Shown: piece by piece, positions 1 to 8,910 of the stretch
Layout of the letters: the number at the start of each line of letters is the position of its first letter
Position numbering within the stretch: the stretch's first letter is position 1
Assembly: GCA_019279435.1 (NCBI GenBank)
Contig: JAAALK010000284.1
Span: 23,304,390 to 23,368,389, forward strand
Length of the DNA stretch: 64,000 nucleotides
Reading direction: 5' to 3'
Source of the DNA: Zizania palustris
Lineage: Eukaryota > Streptophyta > Magnoliopsida > Poales > Poaceae
Notes under the pieces: generated by a model
Database searches by the model: none
What the model saw: only the letters and a program-made list of their open reading frames with translations
Told to the model about the DNA's origin: nothing
Translations under genes and position numbers: made by a program

Positions 1-329
1 GTAGGAAAGAACAACCCAAAATCTCGTAGAGTGGAAATCATCCAAACCAACTGTGAGCAGCAGCTAGCAGCAGCTACGTACTCAGCCTCTGTGGTCGAAA
101 GAGCAACTCTAGATTGCTTTCGAGAAGACCAAGAGACAAGAGAGGAACCAAGAAACTGGCAAGTACCGGAAGTCGACTTGCGATCCAACCGGCACCCACC
201 AAAGTCGGCATCCGAAAAGCCAGATAAATCAAGAGATGATGACGCTGAATAGTAAAGACCGAGATCGGGCGCATAAGTGAGATACCTGAAAATGCGCTTG
301 ACAGCCTGTCGGTGAGACGCGCGTGGTGA
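1..329 (-). pseudogene. Sirevirus (Ty1/copia) pol, RNase H part severed by the CACTA insertion
   Basis: Read on the minus strand from 329 downward, the sequence continues the copia reverse transcriptase/RNase H reading that stops at 8908. The RT end reads ARFQSS on the far side of the CACTA, and here it resumes as SPR.S..QAVKRIFRYL, then a copia RNase H with DADFGG, DRKSTSG, ALSTTEAEYVA and A.S.CSQLVW motifs. RNase H in these elements removes the RNA strand of the cDNA hybrid. The piece runs off the left window edge, where the rest of the element and its other LTR should lie. It is a fragment of one gene split by 8.6 kb of foreign DNA and cannot be made as a single protein. The identification rests on motif recognition by eye. 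Confidence 0.85.
327..329. repeat. Left target-site duplication (TGA) of the CACTA element
   Basis: TGA directly precedes the CACTA terminus and is repeated at 8908-8910. Removing the element and one TGA rejoins the Sirevirus reading frame around FQSS. Confidence 0.9.
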
Positions 330-361
330 CACTACAAGAAAACTAGAAATTTTCGTCGGCC

Positions 362-600
362 TTTTTAACTTCCGTCGGCTTTTGGGCAAGCCGACGGAAG
401 TTAAATAACTTCCGTCGGCCCCTGGAGGCCGACGGAAGTTAATTTAACTTCCGTCGGCTTCTGACAGTGGCCGACGGAAGTTAGCGAGGGTTTTTCCGTG
501 GCCGATCGGATCCCCCTAACTTCCGTCGGCCAGCATTAAAGCCGACGGAAGTTAGCTAACTTCCGTCGGCTTTAATGCTGGCCGACGGAAGTTAGGGGGA
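362..600. repeat. Left subterminal repeat block of the CACTA element
   Basis: About ten copies of AACTTCCGTCGGC and its reverse complement alternate, so that each forward copy faces an inverted copy across a short spacer and can fold into a hairpin. In En/Spm-type elements such subterminal motifs are the binding sites of the TNPA-like protein and are needed for transposition; that role is inferred here from position. The same motif fills the other end (8519-8890). Confidence 0.9.
511..600. repeat. Perfect 90-bp palindrome in the left CACTA end
   Basis: Position 511+k is complementary to 600-k for all 45 pairs, centred on the AGCT at 554-557 with no loop. It contains four subterminal motif copies and two copies of a unique spacer (531-540 and 571-580). 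It can extrude as a cruciform. Confidence 0.93.
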
Positions 601-639
601 GGTTTTCCCAACCGCGCGCGCGTACAGGGAGACCTAACT

Positions 640-1112
640 CCCTGTACGCGCCCACGTCGCCGCCGCCTCCCGCGCCCAGCCCGCCGCCGCCTCCCGCCCC
701 GGCCGCCTCTCGCCGCCGCCCGCCCTCGCCGCCTCGGGCCGCCGCCCGCCCGGCCGCCGCACGCCTCGGGAGCCGCCCGCCCGGCCGCCTCCCGCCTCGG
801 GCGCTGCCGCCCGCCCTCGCCGCTGCCCGCCCGGCCGCCGCCGCCCGGCCGCCGCCGCCCGCCCGCTCGGCCGCCGCTTGCCCGCCCGCCCGCTCAGCCG
901 CCGCTCGCCCGGCCGCCTCCCAGCCGCCGCCCACCCGCCCGGCCGCCCCCGGCCCTTCCGGCCACTGGCTAGCGCCTGCCGCATTGCCCCCGCCTGCCGC
1001 CGCGCCCCCTCCCGGCCGTCGTCGCCACCGCCGCCCGCCGTCGCCGCCCACCGTTCGTCGTCGCCTGCCGACCACTACCGTCCGTCATCACCGCCGACCG
1101 TCGTCGTCCGCC
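640..1112. other. Extremely GC-rich CCGCC-type low-complexity segment in the CACTA 5' region
   Basis: Runs of CGCC, GCCGCC and GCCCGCC make all frames open without being a convincing protein; conceptual products are Ala/Arg/Pro/Gly-rich in both strands. It lies between the subterminal repeats and the transposase gene, where a promoter or untranslated leader is expected. No clear TATA box is seen in it. The rest of 1113-1640 is AT-rich and holds no recognisable gene. Confidence 0.6.
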
Positions 1113-1640
1113 AAGTAATTTTAATTTACCCCTCACTTGCATTGCATTGTGATTGAATAGTTTGTTACTTTGTGTATTGTATTGTGAATAGAATCGAATT
1201 GTGAATTGAGTTAAATTGTGAATATGCTTGCCGAATGTTTCGGTCTGATACTCAACGAACAATTATTTTTGCTAGTACCTATCGGAATACAATTTTGTCG
1301 TAGTGGCACTTAAATTTTGATCGAGATTGATAGTGTATGATAGACACTTAAATTTTGTCGTAGTATGTGATAAAATGAATAATTGATTCAATTGCTAGTG
1401 CATGTCAAGTGGAAATTGATTCATTACGTTGACTATTTATGCTATTACAAGTGTTTCGTTTGCGATGTTCTATTATATATGCTATTAATTAAATTCTTGT
1501 ATTAATTTTTGGTTTGTTGATGATTTCATTACGGTGATTAGTATTACATATATATACTTTATTATATATATTTCTTTTCGTATGCAATTTTTTATTTGAC
1601 AACAACGTAGATAGTGTAACGAAACCTATGCGTCACCCGT

Positions 1641-1693
1641 TTCGGACCAACATGTCTCACACGTGTCATGCGTGTGAGATGTGCAGGTCCGGA
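1641..1693 (+). repeat. Short inverted repeat (hairpin) upstream of TNP2
   Basis: GGACC..CATGTCTCACACG pairs with CGTGTGAGATGTG..GGTCC around a 6-base loop (TGTCAT). The stem is about 20 bp with a few mismatches. It lies immediately before the larger foldback at 1711-1910. Confidence 0.6.
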
Positions 1694-1710
1694 ATTGTCC
1701 CTTTTTGGAC

Positions 1711-1910
1711 AGCCTCAGAGTGGGCGACAGAGCGTGGTTTTATGATGAGTCATGAGTCCGAATGAGATTTCAGTAACATAACCTTATTGTTCTCCATTGC
1801 ACCACTATCAGGCGTGCAATTGGAGAACAGCGGGGTTATGCTGCTGAAATTTCGTTCGGACTCATGGCTCGTCATAAATACCACGTTTTGTCGGTCACTC
1901 TTGGGTGGGT
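1711..1910 (+). ncRNA. Candidate foldback RNA (miRNA-like or hpRNA precursor) in the TNP2 leader region
   Basis: The segment from about 1711 to 1797 is the imperfect reverse complement of about 1820 to 1910, leaving a loop that itself contains ATTGCAC/GTGCAAT. In the best 64-position stretch (1734-1797 against 1823-1885) I count ten substitutions and one gap; eight of the ten become G:U pairs when the plus strand is transcribed, leaving only two A/C mismatches. It lies about 270 bases before the TNP2 start codon, so it could be in the leader or a leader intron. Known grass CACTA elements can carry a miRNA hairpin (miR820 family), but that sequence is not visible here. An RNA product is a guess; the structure is seen. 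Confidence 0.45.
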
Positions 1911-2182
1911 TTAGGACCTATCTTTTTTCCTATAGACCATGGTTGTCACGGCATCGCCTGCGTCGACTAGGCGTCCAGGCGGTCACCGCCGGACGCCATG
2001 GTGAATCGCGTCGCCGGTGGGCTCTGCTTCCCCTTGCGTCGCCAGCCGCCCGGCCGCCTCTGCTTCCCCTCCGTTGTCCGGAGGCGGAGGCGGGGGGTGG
2101 CCAGGGTGTGTGTATGTTGCGAGCCCTTTTATAGCGGCCAGTGCGTGAATCTTCTTGATTGAATGAATGTTTTGCATATAGA

Positions 2183-5100
2183 ATGGCTGAGGACGACCGA
2201 CGGTGGATGTATAGTGGTTGGATGAAAAGTGGAGCTCACACGAGGGAGTGGGTAATCAACGCTGAGAAATTTGTTGATCGTGCATTCGCTTTGACAACAA
2301 ACACTGGCGCGAGGTGCCCATGCATGAAGTGCAGAAATTCTCGTTGGCAAGACAAGAGGACGTTGTCATTGCATATTTGCAAATATGGTTTCGTGCCAGG
2401 TTATGAAGTTTGGTCTTTTCACGGCGAGACAGGCCTTGAAAAAACGGTATTAGTAGTGGAAGAAGAAGATGATAGCGTTGCTGACGATAGGATGGATGAG
2501 ATGGTTGATGCTATACGACCGGAGTTTGAATCAAACCCCGAGGATCCTCTAACACCGGAGGTTCAAAAGTTTTTCGACATCCTTCGAGCTTCAGAAGAGC
2601 CATTGCATGAGCACACCACCGTAAGCGTTCTCGCTTTCGTGACTCGTATTATGGCTATTAAGTCAAAGTTTGCATTTTCAAACAATTGTTATAAGGAGCT
2701 CTTGAATCTGATCAGCGATATCCTTCCTAAGAACCATAAGGTGCCGAAAGACATGTATCAGTCAAAGAAAATGCTTTCTGCTCTCGGTATGGAGTATGAG
2801 AAGATTGATGTGTGCCGAGATAATTGTATGCTGTTCTGGAAAGAACATAGTAATGAGGTGAAATGCTTAAAATGTGGTAAACCGAGATTCGTAGAGGTCG
2901 TAAATGAAGACGGAGAGAAGGTGACGACAGAGGTTGCTCATAAGCAACTTCGTTACATGCCTCTTACACCTCGGGTGAAACGATTGTTTCTATCAAAGAA
3001 AACCGCTAGACATATGCGATGGCATAAAGAAGGTGTACGTGAGAATAATGAAGTAATGGTGCACCCATCTGATGGTGCGGCATGGAAGGCTCTAGATGAT
3101 TTTGATGCAGACTTTGCTAGTGATGCAAGGAATGTTCGCATCGGGTTGGCAACTGATGGATTCACGCCTTTCAATGTAACGGCATCGTCGTACTCTTGTT
3201 GGCCCGTGTTTGCTATTCCATACAACCTTCCACCTTCATTTTGTATGAAATATGAATTTATGTTCCTGTGTCTCATTATACCCGGTCCAGATCATCCTGG
3301 AACACGACTAAACGTGATGTTGAAGCCCTTAATTGAAGAGTTGAAACAATTGTGGAAAGGAGTTGAAGCATATGACTATGACCAGAAACAAAAATTCAAT
3401 CTTCGAGTTGCGTATCTGTGGTCGGTTCACGATTTTCCGGCATACGGTATTTTTTCTGGTTGGAGTTGTCATGGAAGGTTGACATGCCCGATATGTGCAA
3501 AGGACACAGATTGTTTCCGTCTGAACTTCGGGGGAAAGATTTGTTACTTTGATTGCCATAGATGCTTTTTGCCCATGAATCACCCATTTAGGTTACAGAG
3601 GAACAATTTCAAGAAGGACAACATTGTTGTAAAGGGACCACCAAAGCGTTTAAATGGTACAGAAATCGCTGATATGCTGAATGAGTTGGTCCTTAATGAA
3701 AATGAGGATGGATTTGTAGGATTCGGAACCGAACATAATTGGACTCACATATGTGGTTTATGGGAACTGCCGTACGTCAAATCACTAATTCTGAAGCACA
3801 ACATTGACGTTATGCATCAGGAACGTAATGTTGGTGAAAGCATTATAAGTACATGTATGGATTTTACTGACAGGACAAAAGATAATGTAAAGGCGAGAAG
3901 AGATTTAGCTGAGATTTGTAATCGACCAACCCTTGAGTTGACGAATAGTGGTGGCAAGCCACGTGCCCCATTTTGTTTAAAACCTAAAGAAAAAAAACAA
4001 GTAATGAGGTGGTTGAAAAATTTGAAATTCCCAGATGGTTACGCCGCAGGATTTAGAAGAGCTGTGAACTTGAAGACAGGGAAATTAAATGGATTGAAAA
4101 GTCACGATTACCACATAATAATGGAAAGACTCCTTCCTGTAATGTTTCGTGGGTACCTGAATGATTATGTGTGGAAGGCGTTAGCTGAGCTGAGCCATTT
4201 TTATAGACAACTTTGTGCGAAAGAAATTAAGAAAGATATGATGGAGATGCTAGAGAAAGAGATCCCGGTACTTTTATGTAAACTGGAAAAAATATTCCCT
4301 CCAGGGTTCTTCAATCCAATGCAACATTTACTGGTTCATCTGCCATATGAAGCTAAGGTAGGTGGCCCTGTGCAATATAGGTGGATGTATCATATTGAAA
4401 GGTCCCTAAAGAAGCTTAGAGCGATGGTTGGTAATAAGGCCAGAGTTGAAGGTTGCATCGCAGAAGAATTTAAATTGAAAGAGATAGCATACTTCACTAG
4501 TGTATACTTCGCTGAGCATCACAATGTCAACACACCTGCTACACGGTACCATATGGATGAAGACCATCCTTGTAGTGATCTCCAAATATTTGGGTGGAAG
4601 GGCATAACTGTTGGTGTTTCCACGACATATTATGTAACTCAGGAAGAACGAACAAATGCCTTGCTCTACATGTACTCAAATATGGAAGAGATGGAACAAT
4701 ATTTCGCGTAAGTGATTCGTTTTAGTTTTATATTTTACCTCCAAATTTTATACCCGTTTGTTTACCTATTCGTTACATTGACAGTATGTTTGATTCGAAA
4801 TACTTGCCATCTGGTCGTCAACCAACGGAGAAGCAATTAGATAAATTGCGTCGAGAAGGAGTAAATGGCGGGCCTAGTTTTCTCACTTGGTTCAGAGAAC
4901 ATGTAAATCCTTACCTTTTCTGACACGTATTATTTTACTCTACTGGGTTAATTATCTTATAATCTCTTATGATTTGCAGTGCGTGCTCGCTGACAATGTA
5001 CATATAGACTTGCGACAGCTCTCTTATGGGAGTATTAGTGCCAAAAGTTACGGTCGCTATGATGTTAATGGTTTCCGCTTCCGTTCAACTATATTTGAAG

Positions 5101-5690
5101 CATATCGACCTCTAGCGGCAACAACTAATACTGGTGTTGTTACAAGGGTCGTTGATGGACAAGGACACGAAACTATGTATTATGGAATCATCAAAAATAT
5201 AATCGAGTACAAATTTGCCGGGAATAAGGAGATTAAAGTAGTCTTCTTCGATTGTGATTGGTTCGACCCTAAACATGGTACTCGTGAAAACCAATTTGGG
5301 ATGGTTGAAGTCAAACACGCGGAACGATTATCTAGTTGCGACAATTTTGTCCTTGCTCATCAAGTCGAGCAGGTGTATTATATGCCCTACCCATGTGAAA
5401 AATTAAGTGCTTGGTGGGTAGTCTACAAAGTGAATCCTCGGGAACGTCTACAAACCCCTAGTGATGACGCTTATCAATTGGAGGTTGAAGAGGTCGATGA
5501 GGTTTATCAAGATGATGAATTGCCGACTTCGTTTAATGTAGAGTCAGAATCGTCGACAGATTCTTTTCTCGGCGATTCTAATGATGTGGCAGTTCCCGAG
5601 AAAAGGAAACACCAACATAAGAAGAAAAAAGTAACATGGCGTGCTTTGGGGAGAAAAGGACAAATTGATCCTGATTTTGATGATAATTGA
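2183..5690 (+). CDS. CACTA transposase TNP2 (Transposase_21 family), three exons
   Basis: Exons inferred: 2183-4707, 4785-4902 and 4980-5690, with GT-AG junctions, giving about 1117 residues. I start at the ATG at 2183 (MAEDDRRWMYSGWM) because the reading frame upstream lacks an ATG; TATAG directly before it could also be an acceptor. Residues 1-80 match the transposase-associated domain with its CPCMKC motif and HGE end. Residues about 290-440 are the Transposase_21 core (LATDGFTPFN, CLIIPGPDHPG, AYLWSVHDFPAYG, CHGRLTCPIC). Residues about 645-790 match DUF4218 (HLLVHLPYEA.VGGPVQYRWM), and residues about 890-1035 match DUF4216. TNP2-type proteins bind and cut the element ends in the nucleus. 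No stop or frameshift is seen, unlike every other pol or transposase gene in the window. Splice sites are inferred by eye. Confidence 0.92.
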
Positions 5691-5801
5691 CAAGTAATTG
5701 TTTTGATACATGGATATGCAATATACTTCATATTACATGTTTTTTCATATGTACAAACCTTCTTTACTAATAAATGCTTGTTTGTGCTTATTTTGAACAG
5801 G

Positions 5802-8195
5802 ATGTCGAAAAATAAGAAGACTGTCACGAGGAAGCTCTTCCGCTTGGGGAGTTCATCGGCGAGTACTCCGGCGAGTACACCGAAGAGTCAGGAGGACACC
5901 CTATTCCAGGGTAGTTCCTCTTCTTCAAACAGACGTCGTCAAGAGCAGCTCCTGAGATGCATAGATCCGACATTAATTGGTCGGCCTATTGCATTTCAAC
6001 TAGATGAGGAGGTAACTTTCAGATTGTTTTTTATGCCAGTTATAAACTATTACTAATTGTTTCAATACTGTTTTGTAGGAGGAACAACACTTGGAGAGTG
6101 CGGGTCATGAGGATGATCGGCCGGTGGGTGGCGGGCAAGAGGGGGATGTCCCAGAGTGTGCGGCACAGAGGGATGACCCAGAGGGTGTGGGGCAGGGGGA
6201 TGACCCAGAGGCCGGTGCGGGGCAGGGGGATCTCCCGGAGGGTGCGGGTCAGGAGGAAGGTGCTGAGGCTGCCGGCGGGTCCTCGGTAACTTTCAGGACG
6301 AGTCACTTGGTCGCTCCACCAGTAGTCTCTTCCGGTGGAGCCAAGATCGAGATTACGCCTGTTGGTGACGGGTAAGTGTAATACTCTTCTGTTGTTTTGC
6401 TTTTGTTTTCAAAAAATTTCTTTCACTAAACTGATTAACTTTATTTATTATGTATTTCTAGATCTTGGATTGACTCTCGGTTCGACGGCACTTCGAGGGT
6501 CAGACAGGTTAACCAGATATTGGGTAACCTGTGCCGTCTGCACTACCCAGGGATGCTGACAATGCCGACCGGTGAGCGGGTTCTATGCCAAACATGGGAC
6601 CAGTACCGGTTCGCTCCTGACGGGCGACACGGAACTGCTCAGGGGGCGGTGTCTCATGACTTCTGGGTATGCAAGTGTTTTTTCAATTTTCTTTTAGAAT
6701 TTTCGAGTTACAACACTATACTAATCATTATTTTTGCAGTTACGCTTTTGCTTGCCAGAAGTCGGCAATCACCATAACCATGCGCTTGTAGTCTTCAACA
6801 ACAATGCGCATAAGGTGGTGAAGGACGCCATTTCGTATGCCCGCATTCAAGCGAACAATGCTTACTACAAGGAGAAGCTAGGGCAACGAATGAGCAAGGC
6901 GACGGGCTCATCGTCAGTCTATTTGACTGAAGAAGAATACCGTTCGGTAAACAATTCTAACTTTTTACCTCTTCGATTGTTGAGATTTGTTGTCATATAA
7001 TACAAATAGCATCTCTGTTCAGGTGAGGATTCCGTGGTTGGCAAACCGCGAGGACGCCTATTTTGAATTCTGCAAGATTTGGTCTTCAGCAGCATTTAAG
7101 AAGACTTCCGAGCAGAAAAGACAATGCCGCGGGACGGATCCGAAGCACAGATATGGTGCCGACGGACATATTCGCCACGCTAAATGCTTGGTAAGACCGA
7201 TCTGTCACTCTCTAGCTATAGATACATTGTAATGCGACTAACTCATTTCTAATGCACAGGAAGCTAAATCTGGCAACGTGCCAAGTGACATAGAGGTGTA
7301 TACCTCTGGTCACAAAGGAAGCGATCCGGCACAGCCAGATGTCTTGTGTAGCCAGACAGCCACGGACCATTTGGTGAGATGTTATTAAGAGTTCACGTAA
7401 TTTCATTTTTCTGCGTCTAGCTAATCGGACATGTTTTTTGCAGGCGCAGTATGGTGAACACATGGTTCAACTCCATGGAGAGAACTATGATTGGCGGAGA
7501 GAACCTGTGGACCAAATGGCCGTGTACTCCAGCGGAGGTGGCAAAAGCCATGGACGGTGAGACAATGTTTTTATTAATGTTTTGTGTATGGTATTGTGAT
7601 GGTAACTAACCCCTGTTAATGTTGCAGGTACTCCATGTTCAATGGAGTTATTGACTCGAGAGCGGTGAGAGCTCAGAAGTCAGCTCAATCGTCGCAGAGC
7701 TCCGTCGGAGTTGGCTCCAGCCGTCGTCGCTCAGAAGAAACCCCGGAGATGGTTCGGATGAGGGAGGAATTGAGGCGGGTAAACGAGCACAACAGGAAAC
7801 AACAAGAGTACTATACCGCCTGCTTAGCACAACAACATGCGTTGATCCAAGTAAGCTTACTTTAGAGTGTTGCAGTTCAAAAGTATTCAGAAATAGGTTT
7901 AGAACTAACTGATTACATTACAACATGTGTAGCAACTAGCCCAGCAAAACAGTGGATTTGACATGTCTATGTTCCAACCACTACCTCCCCCGCCACCACC
8001 ACTATCTCCTACATCACCTGAGGTACCTCCTAAATACCTAAGTTAGCGTTTAGAAGTGTAGTTGAGTTCAGTTTCTAATTTTGTCTATTTCTTCAGTGTT
8101 TCCGTACGCCTGGCCAGGATGGAGCCTCCGGGGCAAATGTGAACGAAGCAGGAGGCAGCGGCGGCGCCCACGACCCAAATGTGGGAGATCAGTGA
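5802..8195 (+). CDS. TNPA-like second CACTA protein (plant transposase, Ptta/En/Spm type), ten exons
   Basis: Exons inferred from GT-AG sites and frame continuity: 5802-6011, 6079-6371, 6462-6666, 6740-6946, 7023-7190, 7260-7373, 7444-7556, 7628-7850, 7933-8022 and 8097-8195. They join without a stop into about 573 residues. The N-terminus is Ser/Lys-rich, followed by an acidic GQGD/EGAGQ repeat stretch (exon 2). Residues about 170-350 match the Transposase_24 (PF03004) region: SWIDSRFDG, GMLTMPTGERV, LPEVGNHHNHALVVF and a conserved PWL..REDAYFEFCKIWSS segment. A short coiled coil (MREELRRVNEHN..QQEYY) and a proline run precede a Gly-rich tail. In En/Spm the partner protein binds subterminal repeats and brings the ends together; that role is inferred. 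The ATG follows a CAG acceptor-like site, so it may share a leader with TNP2. The stop could also be read as a donor (CAGTGAGT). Confidence 0.85.
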
Positions 8196-8214
8196 GTATA
8201 TGGACAAATATGAC

Positions 8215-8480
8215 TTTGTATGTGGCTCTCGCTGTGTTTTGTGAATTTGTATGTGAGTTTGGATGTTATATGTGAATTCAGATGTTTACTGTGACTTTGG
8301 ATGTGAATTCAGTTATATTATGTGATTTTGGATGTGATGTGTGAAGTGTGGATGTGATTTTGGATGTGAGATGTGGTTTTGGATGTTATATGTGAAGTTT
8401 GAATGTGATTTTGGATGTGAAATGTGATTTTGGATGTGTATTGTGAATGTATGTGAAATTGTGGTTGGATGTGAGTGTGA
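8215..8480. repeat. Degenerate minisatellite of TGTGATTTTGGATG units in the CACTA 3' region
   Basis: Imperfect repeats of TGTGA(T/A)TTTGGATGT(G/T)A run through the 3' untranslated region of the second gene. The units are 15-25 bases with variable spacing. No ORF or motif of note. Confidence 0.7.
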
Positions 8481-8518
8481 GTAGGGGAACCAGGAAAAAA
8501 TAAAAAAAAAATACCAGG

Positions 8519-8890
8519 TAACTTCCGTCGGCTTTGACCATAGCCGACGGAAGTTAGCTGGTTTCGGCCACGTGGGCAGAAAGGCTAACTTCCGTCGGCT
8601 ATGGTCAAAGCCGACGGAAGTTAGCTGGCCCTATCTTCCGTCGGCCAGGCTGGCCGACGGAAGTTAAAGCCCCCCTGGTGACGTGGCAGTGTTCGGCGCT
8701 AACTTCCGTCGGCCACGTCAAGCCGACGGAAGTTAGTTAACTTCCGTCGGCCGCCGACGGAAGTTAGCTAACTTCCGTCGCCGCGCTTCCGTCGGCCAAA
8801 GGCCGACGGAAGATAGCGTTTTGCCGACGGAAGTTGGCTTCTTCCGTCGGGAAAGGGCTAACTTCCGTCGGCTTTGGCCGACGGAAGTTG
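8519..8890. repeat. Right subterminal repeat block of the CACTA element
   Basis: About sixteen full or partial copies of CTTCCGTCGG in both orientations. It includes a perfect inverted repeat with 40-bp arms (8519-8558 and 8584-8623) around a 25-bp spacer. The spacers differ from those at the left end, so the two ends were built from the same motif but amplified separately. Confidence 0.9.
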
Positions 8891-8907
8891 CCTGTTTTGT
8901 TGTAGTG

Positions 8908-8910
8908 TGA
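8908..8910. repeat. Right target-site duplication (TGA) of the CACTA element
   Basis: TGA directly follows the terminal TAGTG and matches 327-329. Confidence 0.9.

Larger units (their letters stand above)
330..8907 (+). mobile_element. Complete CACTA (En/Spm) DNA transposon, candidate autonomous copy
   Basis: The element starts CACTACAAGAAAA at 330 and ends TTTTGTTGTAGTG at 8907, giving 13-bp terminal inverted repeats with one mismatch. It is flanked by the 3-bp duplication TGA (327-329 and 8908-8910), the length CACTA transposases make. Both ends carry dense subterminal repeats of a CTTCCGTCGGC motif in both orientations. Inside are two plus-strand genes in the usual order: TNP2 transposase (2183-5690) and a TNPA-like second protein (5802-8195). 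Both stay open through GT-AG introns. It interrupts the RNase H region of a minus-strand Sirevirus, so it is younger than that copy. Intact ends, duplication and genes suggest recent activity; mobility itself cannot be judged from sequence. Confidence 0.96.

Noticed and set aside
572..1262. Several overlapping long ORFs on both strands in the GC-rich CACTA leader
   Set aside because: They arise from CCGCC repeats that contain no stop codons; no domain, no start context, and all frames look alike.
1711..1910. miR820 precursor, known in rice CACTA elements
   Set aside because: The recognised miR820 mature sequence is not present in either arm; only a generic foldback can be claimed.
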